Shown: positions 11,597 through 21,839 of the stretch, one piece after another | How the letters are laid out: each line of letters starts with the position of its first letter | Numbering within the stretch: the stretch's first letter is position 1 | The notes under the pieces: model-generated | Database searches by the model: none | What the model was told of the DNA's origin: nothing | The model's input: only the letters and a program-made list of their open reading frames with translations | Position numbers and translations under genes: made by a program | Source: Paraphysomonas bandaiensis | Taxonomy: Eukaryota > Chrysophyceae | NCBI GenBank assembly: GCA_965644295.1 | Contig: CBFFRP010000255.1 | Coordinates: 186,001-250,000, forward strand | DNA length: 64,000 bases | Reading direction: 5' to 3'

Positions 11597-13599
11597 ATGA
11601 GTGTGTCGACATGGCTTAAAGCCACTCAGAGGAGGGTGAAGGAGACTATTCTCCAGTCAGTGGGGGCCCACAACAAGACAGAGGATCAAGACTTCGACGA
11701 CAAGTGCAACAAATTCACATCGTTTTCTCGTGATCTAACTAAGGTTCACTTGGCGATGCAGCTGTGGCTGGATTCCATTGATTTGATGTGCGCATCTTGT
11801 GTTGGTATTGGAGAGAGCTTGTCCAACTTCACATCATCAGGGGACTCCACATGTCCGTCTCCTGTTTATCGTATAGCAAAAGCCTTTGAATCAATTGGAT
11901 CTGATGTCAATATTGCACTTAGGCAAAACATGAGAACTATATTCATCGACCGTTGTCTGAGGCCGATTGAAAGCATCTTGGCTATAGTTCCCATTGTAAA
12001 TGAAAAAATTCAACAACGGAAAAATTTACTCCTAGACTCTGATTTCTATAAATCTAAACGCCGAAGCGAGATCCAATCTGGGAAAGACCCTGACCATCCA
12101 GTTGTGGCAAAACTGACAACTAAATTAAATGAGGCCAATAAGTCCCTTGAAGCTATCACTTCGGATGTAGTGAATTGTATTGATGAGCTCGTTCTACGCC
12201 GCCCTGAGATGCTCAGTCCTGAGCTGGCTGCCACTGTAGCTTGCATGGAGGGATTTTTTGCGAGTACCTCCGCCCAGCTTTCTCAGCTGCTTCCCTTGAT
12301 ACCGCAGTCTGCATCTACTACCTGCTTGCTAGCTGCTTCTCTCGAATCACACAAGCCCCTTAAGTCGTCTGAAACGCTTGAAGAGTTGCTCGCAAGTAAA
12401 GAAAAAGTTGAGGTGGCACCAGTGTTTTATCGTACGGGAGCATGTGGAGGGACATCCGGTGGATATGGGCATGTAGGATTCGAAGAGGGGGTCGGCACGA
12501 CTATCGACGTCCTCCTACACTCAACTGACAGTTCTACACAGGGAGGTGGGGACCGTGAATCTGTCTGCATATCACGCGATTCAAACCTTTCTTCCCCGCG
12601 AGCTTCCTCCCCTATTAGCAGCCGCATTCAAGAGCCTACCCATGATAATCAGCAACAGCGCATTGTCTCAACTAAACGAGCAGTTATCAAATTAGGAGCA
12701 GAGACACCGGTGACTGGGAGTACTTCATCAGGTGAGTCTCTGGTCTCAGGAAGTGCTGGAAAACGCAAATCTGTATCTGTGCTTGGTTCCTCTCCTGCTC
12801 GACCGGCCTCTATGTCAGTAACTCCCCAATCAAAATCCCGGATGAGTTTATCCGGTCACACGGCCAGGGAAATACGCAGCATGCGTCTTGCAGCGGCTGC
12901 CACACCCAGAGATACGATAAGCAGTGGTAAACCTTTCCAGACAGAGCGCCTCGAGAGGAGCCCTACTTGGGAAGGAGGTATATTTTTTATGGGGTGCTGT
13001 ATTTCTAGCTGTATATATGGCCGCATCATTTCTCATCAGGGATGACTCACGTACATCGCTTGATTTTATGCTGGTGCAATATTATCAATATCACAACCAT
13101 AATCTGTTGAATATGTTATGCATAGTAAAATTTGTGCACTAATATAAGACTTGCTGTGATACAGATGAAGAGAGGGAGTGGTCTTCAACCAGTTTTGATG
13201 CTGATGATGGCAAGCGTATCGTACCGACAATGATCCGGGTACCAACTCACTCATCTGAATCTGCCGCCTCACTGGCAGAAGATGGTGTGAGTTCACAGTC
13301 CTGTATGAGTACTGCCTCTCCGTCAGCGAGCAAAAATTTGGAAAAGTGCAAAATATCAGCCGGAAATTCAGGAAACAAAGTTGTGGCGTTGTATAAATAT
13401 GAGAGTGATGTGGAAGGAGATTTGCGCTTTCAGGTAAATGCATGCACATCTTTGTACAATTTGTTAACAGTATAGCTAATAGCGGAACGATATTATCGAA
13501 GTAGTGTCACGTGATGATTCTGGTTGGTGGACAGGGCGTATCGGCGATAAAGTTGGTTCCTTTCCTAGTAATTATGTAAAGGACGTAGATTCAGCGTAG
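11597..13599 (+). CDS. BAR-SH3 membrane-remodelling protein
   Basis: Three exons, join(11597..12977, 13165..13433, 13483..13599), give 588 aa. The N-terminus (about 1-240) looks like an amphiphysin-type BAR domain: it opens with [18 protein letters not shown], the amphipathic opening helix of that family, followed by [21 protein letters not shown] long Ser/Pro/Thr-rich linker (about 260-525) leads to an SH3 domain at the C-terminus, with [38 protein letters not shown]3 continuity requires both introns to be removed. Family members dimerise on curved membranes and recruit endocytic partners through SH3-proline contacts; that role is inferred here. Intron 1 (187 bp) is the longest assigned in a coding region in this window. 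Confidence 0.87.
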
Positions 13600-13904
13600 C
13601 AGAATAGTTCAGAGTACCACACTATACTTCAGTTTTACATTCAACTTTTTTAAATGCTAACAATGTAAGTAATTATATATTGATACAGTAGATCAGTTGT
13701 GTGGACCAACATAGGACACCATATCATCAAAATTTAATGCCTAGGTAGCTAGGTAGGATGGTGATCAGCTTCTCGTATTCTTGATGCCAAGGCTATTGGT
13801 TGAAAGCATAATTTTAAATACAGCAAGCACGCATATAATTACAGCTGTGCCGATGTTGGTAAATAATGCCGTAACAAAAGTTTAGATAGCCCGCGTAGTG
13901 AACG

Positions 13905-14385
13905 TTTTATTAGTAGTAATATGCGTTTAAGAGTCAGGACTAATTTCGCATTCCCATTTAACTAACTTGTTCGTCACCGCACACCGCAAGCACCAACGTG
14001 CAACCACTATCGCTATATCACTCAAAGAAAACGCAGTGAGCAAGCAGAATATTAATATACCTGATATCTTCTGACTTCAGGATTTTTGAGTTCTTAAGGC
14101 GAACAGCCCGAATGCTTGACGTCAGCATGCAGCCCAATACCCGGATGCCCTTGAGGTGGGCCCTTTCTAGGATGCCTGTTTGTTTGTCAAGGCTCCAAAG
14201 ACGTCAACACAAGGGACACTTACTGTCATCTCTTTCCGTACCACACAAGCATTTGGCTATGTGTAGACAGAAAACTATCTGCTGACTATATATATGCGGC
14301 TCACGCTAGCTTCCCGGAGAAATATCTCCGGTACTTATCCCCAGAACACCACGAAAATATGCGAGTCCGCTTTTGTTGAGGAGGG
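13905..14385 (+). repeat. Dispersed repeat, near full-length copy
   Basis: It starts with the head ATATGCGTTTAAGAGTCAGG and continues through CCGCAAGCACCAACGTGCAACC, CAGCCCAATACCCGGATGCCC and ACCACACAAGCATTTGGCTATG, to GCGAGTCCGCTTTTGTTGAGG. A hairpin-forming CCGGAGAAATATCTCCGG lies near 14314. It matches 20690-21165 and the reverse complement of 58005-58510. No terminal inverted repeats or ORF were seen. Confidence 0.75.
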
Positions 14386-14408
14386 TATATCAGGACTAGG
14401 GAACAAGC

Positions 14409-14600
14409 GCTGCGTATCAATTAATTTCAATTAATTATTAACTATTGACATTGAACCAGCAAGTAAAAATTGCATCTCTTATAATTTATTATTTTCTGCT
14501 TAAAGTGTTTATCTAAGCTTTCTTATAGTAAGTTCAACTACTGATTATATGTCGTTATCTAACAGACTACAACGTGCGTAATTAATACACAGCCCTGGTA
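14409..14600. repeat. MITE-like degenerate copy
   Basis: The left end GCTGCGTATCAATTAATT and right end TAATTAATACACAGCC form imperfect inverted ends like those of 43176-43273. There is no coding capacity. Confidence 0.45.
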
Positions 14601-14725
14601 TCTACTGTTGAGTATCCCCCCTCCCTGCGTATATAGTGTTAAATGTTAAATGCTATATAATATCTATATATATTATATATTATATACTATAATATTATAT
14701 TATTATACGGTATACGTGGAGTAGA

Positions 14726-15831
14726 AGTAAACAATATGCAAACGTGGGAAAAAAAATTCACACGTATTTGACGTACATTCCTCGTTAAAACTAGCTAGTT
14801 ACTCTAGAGTGCTAATAAATAGTTCTCTGCATTTGTATTGATATATTATTGACAAATATTGCAAATTAATATTATTTTCAGTAAAAATGGGCTCAACTAA
14901 CCGTTTGATTGCTATGTACGTGAATGAGCTACAAACTAGTTCTAGCTAGTCATTGTATAAACATAACACCACATAATTATTGAAAAGAAGAGCAATAAAC
15001 ATACAGTGCACATTCTACTCTCTCTATATTTCAATTACATTCTACAGAATTCCTTGTTCTTCTCCTTCCGGTTCTGAAGCTCGAGGAGCTGGGCCAGCTT
15101 TGAAGTTGTCACGTTCATAAGCCATACGAACGTGTCCACAAGAAGACTTCCTGTGTAGGAGTTCTTCCTGCTCTTCTTCGTGCTCTTCTTTCTATCTTTG
15201 CTTCGGTTTCGACGGGGATGTCTCATCTTTCGACGAAGCTGTGTTCTAGCACTGAATGATACTTCCTTTGACGACTGCTGAAATGCCCATCAATGCATGC
15301 AGGCAACTCCTCAGAGCTCTCTATCTCTTTCTTCCGACGATTCTTCGAATACTCCACTCCACATGTGTATAAGATATGTGTGACGTTACGTGTATTGGTT
15401 ATGTGATGGCTATATGTTATACAGTTTTATACAGCTGCTATGCGTGTTCTCTCGTTGAGCTAAGTGAATACTCTAGTATGCTCAGGTTGTACCGCCGAGA
15501 GATAGTAGTGTATGGCTTGTATTGGTTGAGTGATGGATATATTGAACGTAGTGAATACTCTAGCATAGGATTTGTGTGACGCGACGTGTATTGATGTTTT
15601 ATGATGGCTATTAGTAGTAGTATTAGGGAAGACAACGTTGTTACTGGTAAAAGGAAACGTGCTGTTGGTGTGTCCTATAGGACCTAAATATTAATAAAAA
15701 TAATTATTAACACTATACTATTGCATTCAAGCACTTTTAGAATCATTCTACAACAATTCTTAAAAGTCTAGTAAAATCTACTAGATTTTCCCAATTTTTT
15801 GAAAATTTCCCACGTTTGCATATTGTTTACT
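14726..15831. repeat. Inverted repeat pair (26-bp perfect arms)
   Basis: AGTAAACAATATGCAAACGT followed by GGGAAA at 14726-14751 is found as its exact reverse complement at 15806-15831. Outside each arm lies related sequence ending in ACACAGCCCTGG (14590-14602; reverse complement near 16012-16024). The two flanks are therefore copies of one repeat in opposite orientation around a ~1-kb spacer. Confidence 0.7.
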
Positions 15832-16492
15832 TTAGGAATGTATATATGTACAGTCCTAGATAGTGTAGTATGTAGTATATAGTATATGAGCATATTGTGT
15901 CCAACATCTGTGATCTGTGAGAGTACTGAGAATTTACTGTAGCATATAAAAGTCACTATTATTGCGGGTAACTTCAGATGAAAACTAGTTAGCAGTTTAG
16001 CAGGAGTACTATCCAGGGCTGTGTAACAATTAATTGTCAACAAGTACATCATTATTTTAAGGTTGTTGAGCATTGGTATCATGCTACTTCTAGTATGCAC
16101 ATTTCAGTAATGAACAACACACGCCGTCACATGTACGACATTATATTTTACCCTATTTCGTAGTATAGGATATAGGACTTAGAAATGAAGAAGTCTGCGG
16201 ATAGAATGCGAAATATATACCAATACCACTAGAAACGACCACAAAAATATATTATCAACCTCTGTTATTAATTGCAGCATCAGCAGATGACCGCAAATCA
16301 ATGAGAGTAAAATAACCAATATATCTCACACATGCAGGTACAATCATTTTCAATGTAAGTATAAATTTAAGGTAAGGCTCTACCATCATCAAAATTCGAT
16401 ATCCTATATTCAACATATCTCTTCAAATAAAAATTACTTCGACCGTCTATAACCATTGACTTTCTACATCCAACAAACCTAAGAATGTCTAT

Positions 16493-18481
16493 TTACAGAG
16501 GCTCCAATTTGCGAGGTTTCAATGGGGGTAAAGTAGATGCGGCATTCACAACCTCTGCGTGCGAACCAGATGGCAAATGGGAGTCCACAAGTCCCTCTTC
16601 CTTCTTTACAATAGTTTTTCTAGAACGACGAGGCTTCTCACTGCCATCACTAACCGAGTGGGATTTGGCAATTGACTTTCTAGCCGATCCAGGACGCGAA
16701 CTAGGCGCGGAACCACTGCCGCTCGCTGAGTCAGCCTGTACAATAGTTTTTCTAGAACGACGAGGCTTCTCACTGCCATCACTAACCGAGTGGGATTTGG
16801 CAATTGACTTTCTAGCCGATCCAGGACGCGAACTAGGCGCGGAACCACTGCCGCTCGCTGAGTCAGCCTGTACAATAGTTTTTCTAGAACGACGAGGCTT
16901 CTCACTGCCATCACTAACCGAGTGGGATTTGGCAATTGACTTTCTAGCCGATCCAGGACGCGAACTAGGCGCGGAACCACTGCCGCTCGCTGAGTCAGCC
17001 TGTACAATAGTTTTTCTAGAACGACGAGGCTTGTCACTACCATCACTAACCGAGTGGGATTTGGCAATTGACTTTCTAGCCGATCCAGGTCGCGAACTAG
17101 GCGCGGAACCACTGCCGCTCGCTGAGTCAGCCTGTACAATAGTTTTTCTAGAACGACGAGGCTTCTCACTGCCATCACTAACCGAGTGGGATTTGGCAAT
17201 TGACTTTCTAGCCGATCCAGGTCGCGAACTAGGCGCGGAACCACTGCCGCTCGCTGAGTCAGCCTGTACAATAGTTTTTCTAGAACGACGAGGCTTGTCA
17301 CTACCATCACTAACCGAGTGGGATTTGGCAATTGACTTTCTAGCCGATCCAGGACGCGAATTAGGCGCGGAACCACTGCCGCTCGCTGAGTCAGCCTGTA
17401 CAATAGTTTTTCTAGAACGACGAGGTTTCTCGTTTTCACTGGTGAGACTAGTCTTTGATTTTGGTGTCAGCACTTCACTTTCGCTGTCATTATCTTCTAG
17501 CTCCTCTTCGGGCATGACGTGGATACGAGAAAATATCTCGTGGCCAAGATAAGGAATTCGCGGCTTCTTTTTCTTGACAGGAACACTGTCCTCTCGTTTG
17601 GCGTATGGATTCAACACCCTGAAGTAGTTCAGCATTAAACTTGTTCTCTTCAAAGAAAGGGTCTGTTTGTTTCCGTTTCGACTGGCCAACACCTCTAGTT
17701 GATTTTTCCGCTCTTTCTCCTTCTCAGCAAGCAGCCGTTCCTTTTTGAGGTTTTCATTCTTTTCGTAGGTAAACTGACATATCTTGGCGCAGAATAGAGG
17801 ATCTTGCTGCTCCTTAACTTCGAGGCGCCGTCTTGCTAAGCGATTCCAAAACGTATCCCCGATAATACGCTTCCTCATCATAAACTGTAGACTGATAAGG
17901 GGGGCGCATGCGGTGGGGGTATTTTTGGAGTACTTCGCAAATTGCTCAATTGTTACATATGTGTCGATTTCTTTTATGTCGTCTATCATAGTCCGAATAC
18001 CTGAATTGCTAGCATAGGATTTCCCATGAATAATTTCAATCATTCTTCTAATTTCAGCAAAATCGAGTGCGCCAGACTTGTCCTTGTCAAAGACAGTGAA
18101 TGCGAAATTGCCCAGTAGTCCAGGGTCCATAGAAAGAAAATTCCTAATAACACATAACAAGACTTCCAATAGCGTATATACTTAAACTTACCACATTGCA
18201 CATACAAACTCCAGAAAGTTTAATTTACCAAGCTTATTGACGTCAAAAAGTTTAAACATTTGCTTTATGAGCTCGTTTGGCTCCATCCGAAGATAAAAGT
18301 AGAGCTCATGCGGGTGCACATGTCCTGAGCCCTGTTTATCGATATCTGTAAAGGTCGAGTACAAGGAGTTCAAGTCCCCCTGAGTTAAAGACAACATCTT
18401 GTATACTTCCAGCGCAATATCATCGTGTCCTGGTCGATCGGGATCAGGCTTGAACACTACAGATGACAAACACAGCCCCAT
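16493..18481 (-). CDS. EF-hand protein with six 44-residue repeats
   Basis: Two exons, complement(16493..18143, 18192..18481), give 646 aa. The N-terminus MGLCLS carries Gly2 and Cys4, suiting N-myristoylation and palmitoylation. Three EF-hand-like loops lie in residues about 45-140: DKQGSGHVHPHE, DVNKLGKLNFLE (poor ligands) and DKDKSGALDFAE (canonical). They are arranged as in calcineurin-B/recoverin-like sensors. A basic helical region (about 190-270) follows. Residues about 330-610 are six near-identical 44-aa repeats rich in Ser and Arg, with basophilic kinase sites such as RRSRKT and ARKS. A membrane-tethered Ca2+ sensor is inferred; the orthologue is unknown. The splice is fixed by frame: only the acceptor at 18144 keeps the frame open. 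Confidence 0.83.
16608..17433. repeat. Coding minisatellite, 132-bp unit, six copies plus partial
   Basis: Units start at 16608, 16740, 16872, 17004, 17136 and 17268, with a partial unit at 17400. Copies differ at only a few bases, for example TTCTCACTGCC versus TTGTCACTACC in units 4 and 6. The period is a multiple of three, so copy changes keep the frame. Long frames in other registers here are a by-product. Confidence 0.95.
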
Positions 18482-19032
18482 CTGATATATATTCAGGGCT
18501 AGGAGATGGTCATACAGTACTCCGCATTATCTGTGTTCTTTATTAGATAGTGTTGACAAGCCGGCGGGTATGTACCTATATCTGGACTTTCAGTCACGTA
18601 CTGCACATGTATGTATATGTATTTGTATTGGTCCTCAGCGATCGAAATTTCTGTTCTGAGCATGTTCTCCACACTCACTCACACAGATACACCACACCAA
18701 CCAGTTCCATTGGCTGATATCCAGGCATGTGGTAAACTGCATCCAATCGACTGCGTATGTGAATTCATAGTAATGACTGCTAGAATACTGCTGTATACTT
18801 CCTCCCTACAATGTAGTACAGCAAGCAATGTATAAGCAGAATACACTGTATGACGAGGGGGGCGATGCAGCAGCTCATATGCTCGTATTTGACATGAGAG
18901 CAGCTGGAGAGACATCACGAACTGCTGGGCATGCCATATCATTCCGCATTATATTGTTATTACACGTCATGCAACGTCGTAGCTGTATGTATTAATTAGA
19001 GTAAATAGTTTGGAATATATCTCTATTTGAAA
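18482..19032. promoter_or_regulatory. Divergent intergenic spacer
   Basis: Lies between the starts of the EF-hand gene (-) and the PAN-like gene (+). No conserved motif was identified. Confidence 0.4.
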
Positions 19033-19922
19033 ATGAGAAATAGGCGTGAAGAGGATAATAGTGGCGAGCAAGCTGTAGATGAGGAGGTATATTTCCACCA
19101 GGTGGAGGACAAGAGTGATCCCAAAAGTTATAGTTATTTTCCTGTTATTCGAAATTTATTTTATGCCGTGATTGTGTCATGTCTAATAGGTAAGAGTACC
19201 TTATTATACTCAGTATTAGGGCAACATTGTCATTGACTTATGTTGCAGCATTGTTTTTTATCCTCGTTGTACTAGATTCGAACGATATGAACACTAATTC
19301 AGAAGCTACATCGCCTGTTGTGGCGCTTCAAGATAAATGTAAAGACGAGTGGGCCCCTGATATACTTGTTGGTCGGTGCTTTGGCCTTAAAACCCACACT
19401 GAATATCCGGTGTTTCGTGACATCAGTGTAGTCGAAAACAGTGAACATTGTAAAAGACTTTGTTGTGAGCTTGGTGACGAGTGTATTTCGTGGCAGTTCT
19501 GGATAGGCATCAAACTATGTAAATTAGGGGGACCAGTTAGAATTGGAGCAGAATCTGCGAAAACAGCCAATTGGTGTGAGCCAGATCCACCTCTACACTG
19601 GCAGGGAAAGAGAGTTGCGTTTCAGAATGGGTCGAACACTGAGATTGGTCAAAATTTAACGACACAATGTTTTGGTTTGGGACCTGCAAAGTTCAAGACT
19701 GTTTCGGGGGAACGTGTAGCTCTTACTATATCTGAGTGCTCCACGGCCTGCTTGAACACCCCTGGGTGCCGAATGTGGCAAGCACATGATAGTAGAGGTT
19801 GTTTTTATAGTACATCGAAATCACTGTACTGTGAGCCATATGATGGTGTTTATGATGGAGGCCGCAAGAAAATCGCTCGTGCTGGTGAAGTGCCGCATGA
19901 GAAACGGGTCTTATTTATATAG
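19033..19922 (+). CDS. Single-pass membrane protein with two PAN/Apple-like segments
   Basis: Two exons, join(19033..19189, 19249..19922), give 276 aa. The start is the ATG at 19033 rather than the TTG at 19027. A charged N-terminal tail precedes a membrane segment (about 38-62), NLFYAVIVSCLIALFFILVV, which is completed only when the intron is removed. No cleavable signal is seen, so a type II topology is likely. Two cysteine-rich segments follow: CKRLCCELGDECISWQFW and CSTACLNTPGCRMWQAH, each with the C-x3-C then C-x3-W pattern typical of PAN/Apple domains, which bind protein or carbohydrate. A surface or lumenal adhesion role is inferred. Confidence 0.7.
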
Positions 19923-21839
19923 TAGATGTTGATTTGAAGTAGGATACATAATGGCGGTGGTGTTTTCTGATTAGGTGCTATATCTATTGTAGACAAAGAT
20001 ACTCAACAGTATTTTTATTTAAATAATGGACCTTGGCACAAACGTTATTTTTTGTGTATTGTATACAAAGAATTAATCAATCCATGGTTATTGACATCAG
20101 CTGTTCGGCAATATTTTGTCTAAACTATACCTCATGATAATTCCCTTGATGTACAAGGTACAAGGTATATTTTAAAAATATAGGTTACTATATACCATAT
20201 AATGCTGTAAAATTTAAACCATTGGTGTAATATGTATAAGTTATTTTGTCTCTATATTCCAGAGTATCCATAGCCCAGGCACAGCAACCATTAATGATAG
20301 TGCCATTATGATTGCGGGTTGCGGGAACATACTTTATGAATGGTCATTAACGGTTACCAGGCCCTGGTCAAGATGCACAATATATATACGATGCACGGAC
20401 TTTAATAGTATATGTATTCATTTTAAGAACGGAAGAAAAAATAAATGATATCAAAAGAAATTATTCAATTCATAATGCAGAACAATCATAAGCCAAAGTA
20501 TACTTTGAAGTCTACTGTGTGCAAACGCTAGGGTCTGTTGAATCATTAATGATATGTACACTCCACGTTAATATTACTACTTGAATCACCATCATATCTG
20601 TTCTCTATAATTTTTCTTTTTGAATGGTGACGCATAGTAGAAATGAATGACAAAACCCATTCATTCTAATAACTTAGAGTATAAATATTGAAAGTCTTTT
20701 ATTTAGCAATATGGGTTAAAAACCTGCACCAACTTAGTAGCTAGATGAATGCTTGTCAACCTTTATCCTACTCTATTTAACGCTACGAAAGCTGCTTGTG
20801 CGTCGCCGCAAGCACCAAGGTGCAACCACTTCCGTTCTGAGTTCTTCAGGTGAATATCCCGGATGTTTGACTTTAGCAGGCAGCCCAGTACCCCGGTTAC
20901 CCTTCAGGTGGGCCCTGTCCCGAATGCCTTTGTTGTGGGCCCATTTCCGGATGCCTGTTTATTCGTCAGGGCCCAAAGATGTCTACACAAGTGACATGTA
21001 TAGGTGTCCTTTGTACCACACAAGCATTCGGCTATGAGTGGGCAGAATAATATCTGCTGACTATGCTTGCGGCTTACGTTAATTTCCCAGAGAGAATCTC
21101 TCCGGTACTTATCCCCCAGAACAACACGAAAAGGTGCGAGTCCGACTTTGTTGAGGGAACTTAGAGTATAGACTTCTATAGCAGTATATATTCATAGTGC
21201 AATACGTGCATGAATACACATTGCTTAATAAGTATGACATGAAGATATAAATTAAAGAACCACGCCCTGTATATATCTGATACCATCACATGTAAGTGAT
21301 GCTATCGTGACTCTCTCATAAACTCTAAATATGAAACAGCATCACATTGAAGGAAATTGCAGCTCCACTAAACTATTCACTCTCTCTGGAACGGGATTAC
21401 TTGAACTTGTTGTAATCACAGCTATTCCAGCAGGACTAGCTACGATAGAGCTCCAGCTGTGCATATCCATATCTATCGTCCCACAACAGCAGGACATCTG
21501 GGACATACGCCCGCTGTGTTGTGTCCCATTGAACTGTATACCGTATTCCGTATACCGTGTATTCAGTGTATACTAGAGACATCAGGAGCAGCACCATCCA
21601 TGGCCATCATGTATTTGAAATGTATTGGCCGAAGTTTGAAATTCATGTAGCTTTGTAGTAGGTATACGTGTAGGCGTAGGTGTTAGCCAATCCACATGTA
21701 TGTATGTGTAACTATCCCAATTGGACAATAAGACTTCACGGGAATGTAGACAGAATTATGAAGGCCGCTCAAGCCACAGGCTTGTCAACCATGCGTCTGA
21801 GCATTAGATAGGTAGGGGAAAGTGTATCCAGCTGACACT
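19923..21839. other. Intergenic DNA with a dispersed repeat copy
   Basis: Apart from the repeat at 20690-21165 no feature was accepted. 21530-21580 is rich in CCGTATA words just upstream of the next gene. Confidence 0.5.
20690..21165 (+). repeat. Dispersed repeat, full-length copy
   Basis: The best-preserved forward copy. It has the head TTAGCAATATGGGTTAAAAACC, the core ACGAAAGCTGCTTGTGCGTC and CCGCAAGCACCAAGGTGCAA, and repeated GGGCCC-containing words, ending AGGTGCGAGTCCGACTTTGT. The last part resembles a Pol III B box (GGTTCGANTCC), with mismatches. Confidence 0.75.

Larger units (their letters stand above)
13600..16492. other. Repeat-rich intergenic DNA
   Basis: No gene is supported. 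It holds a copy of the dispersed repeat (13905-14385), MITE-like sequence (14409-14600), an AT low-complexity tract (about 14637-14712), and the two arms of an inverted repeat (14726-14751 and 15806-15831). A short minus-strand frame at 15035-15226 is too weak to call. Confidence 0.6.

Noticed and set aside
15035-15226. Short minus frame with a KKSRKNSY...VDTFV...SKLAQ pattern loosely like histone H2B
   Set aside because: Only scattered residues fit, the middle of the histone fold is missing and there is no conserved length. A degraded H2B relic cannot be excluded; a BLAST search against H2B would decide.
16485-17552. Plus-strand 355-aa frame and a second minus frame across the EF-hand repeats
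   Set aside because: The 132-bp repeat keeps all registers open; only one minus frame joins the EF-hand exon and continues beyond the repeats.
21110-21165. Possible tRNA gene (B-box-like GGTGCGAGTCC)
   Set aside because: No cloverleaf, anticodon arm or acceptor pairing could be drawn; the word is shared by repeat copies.
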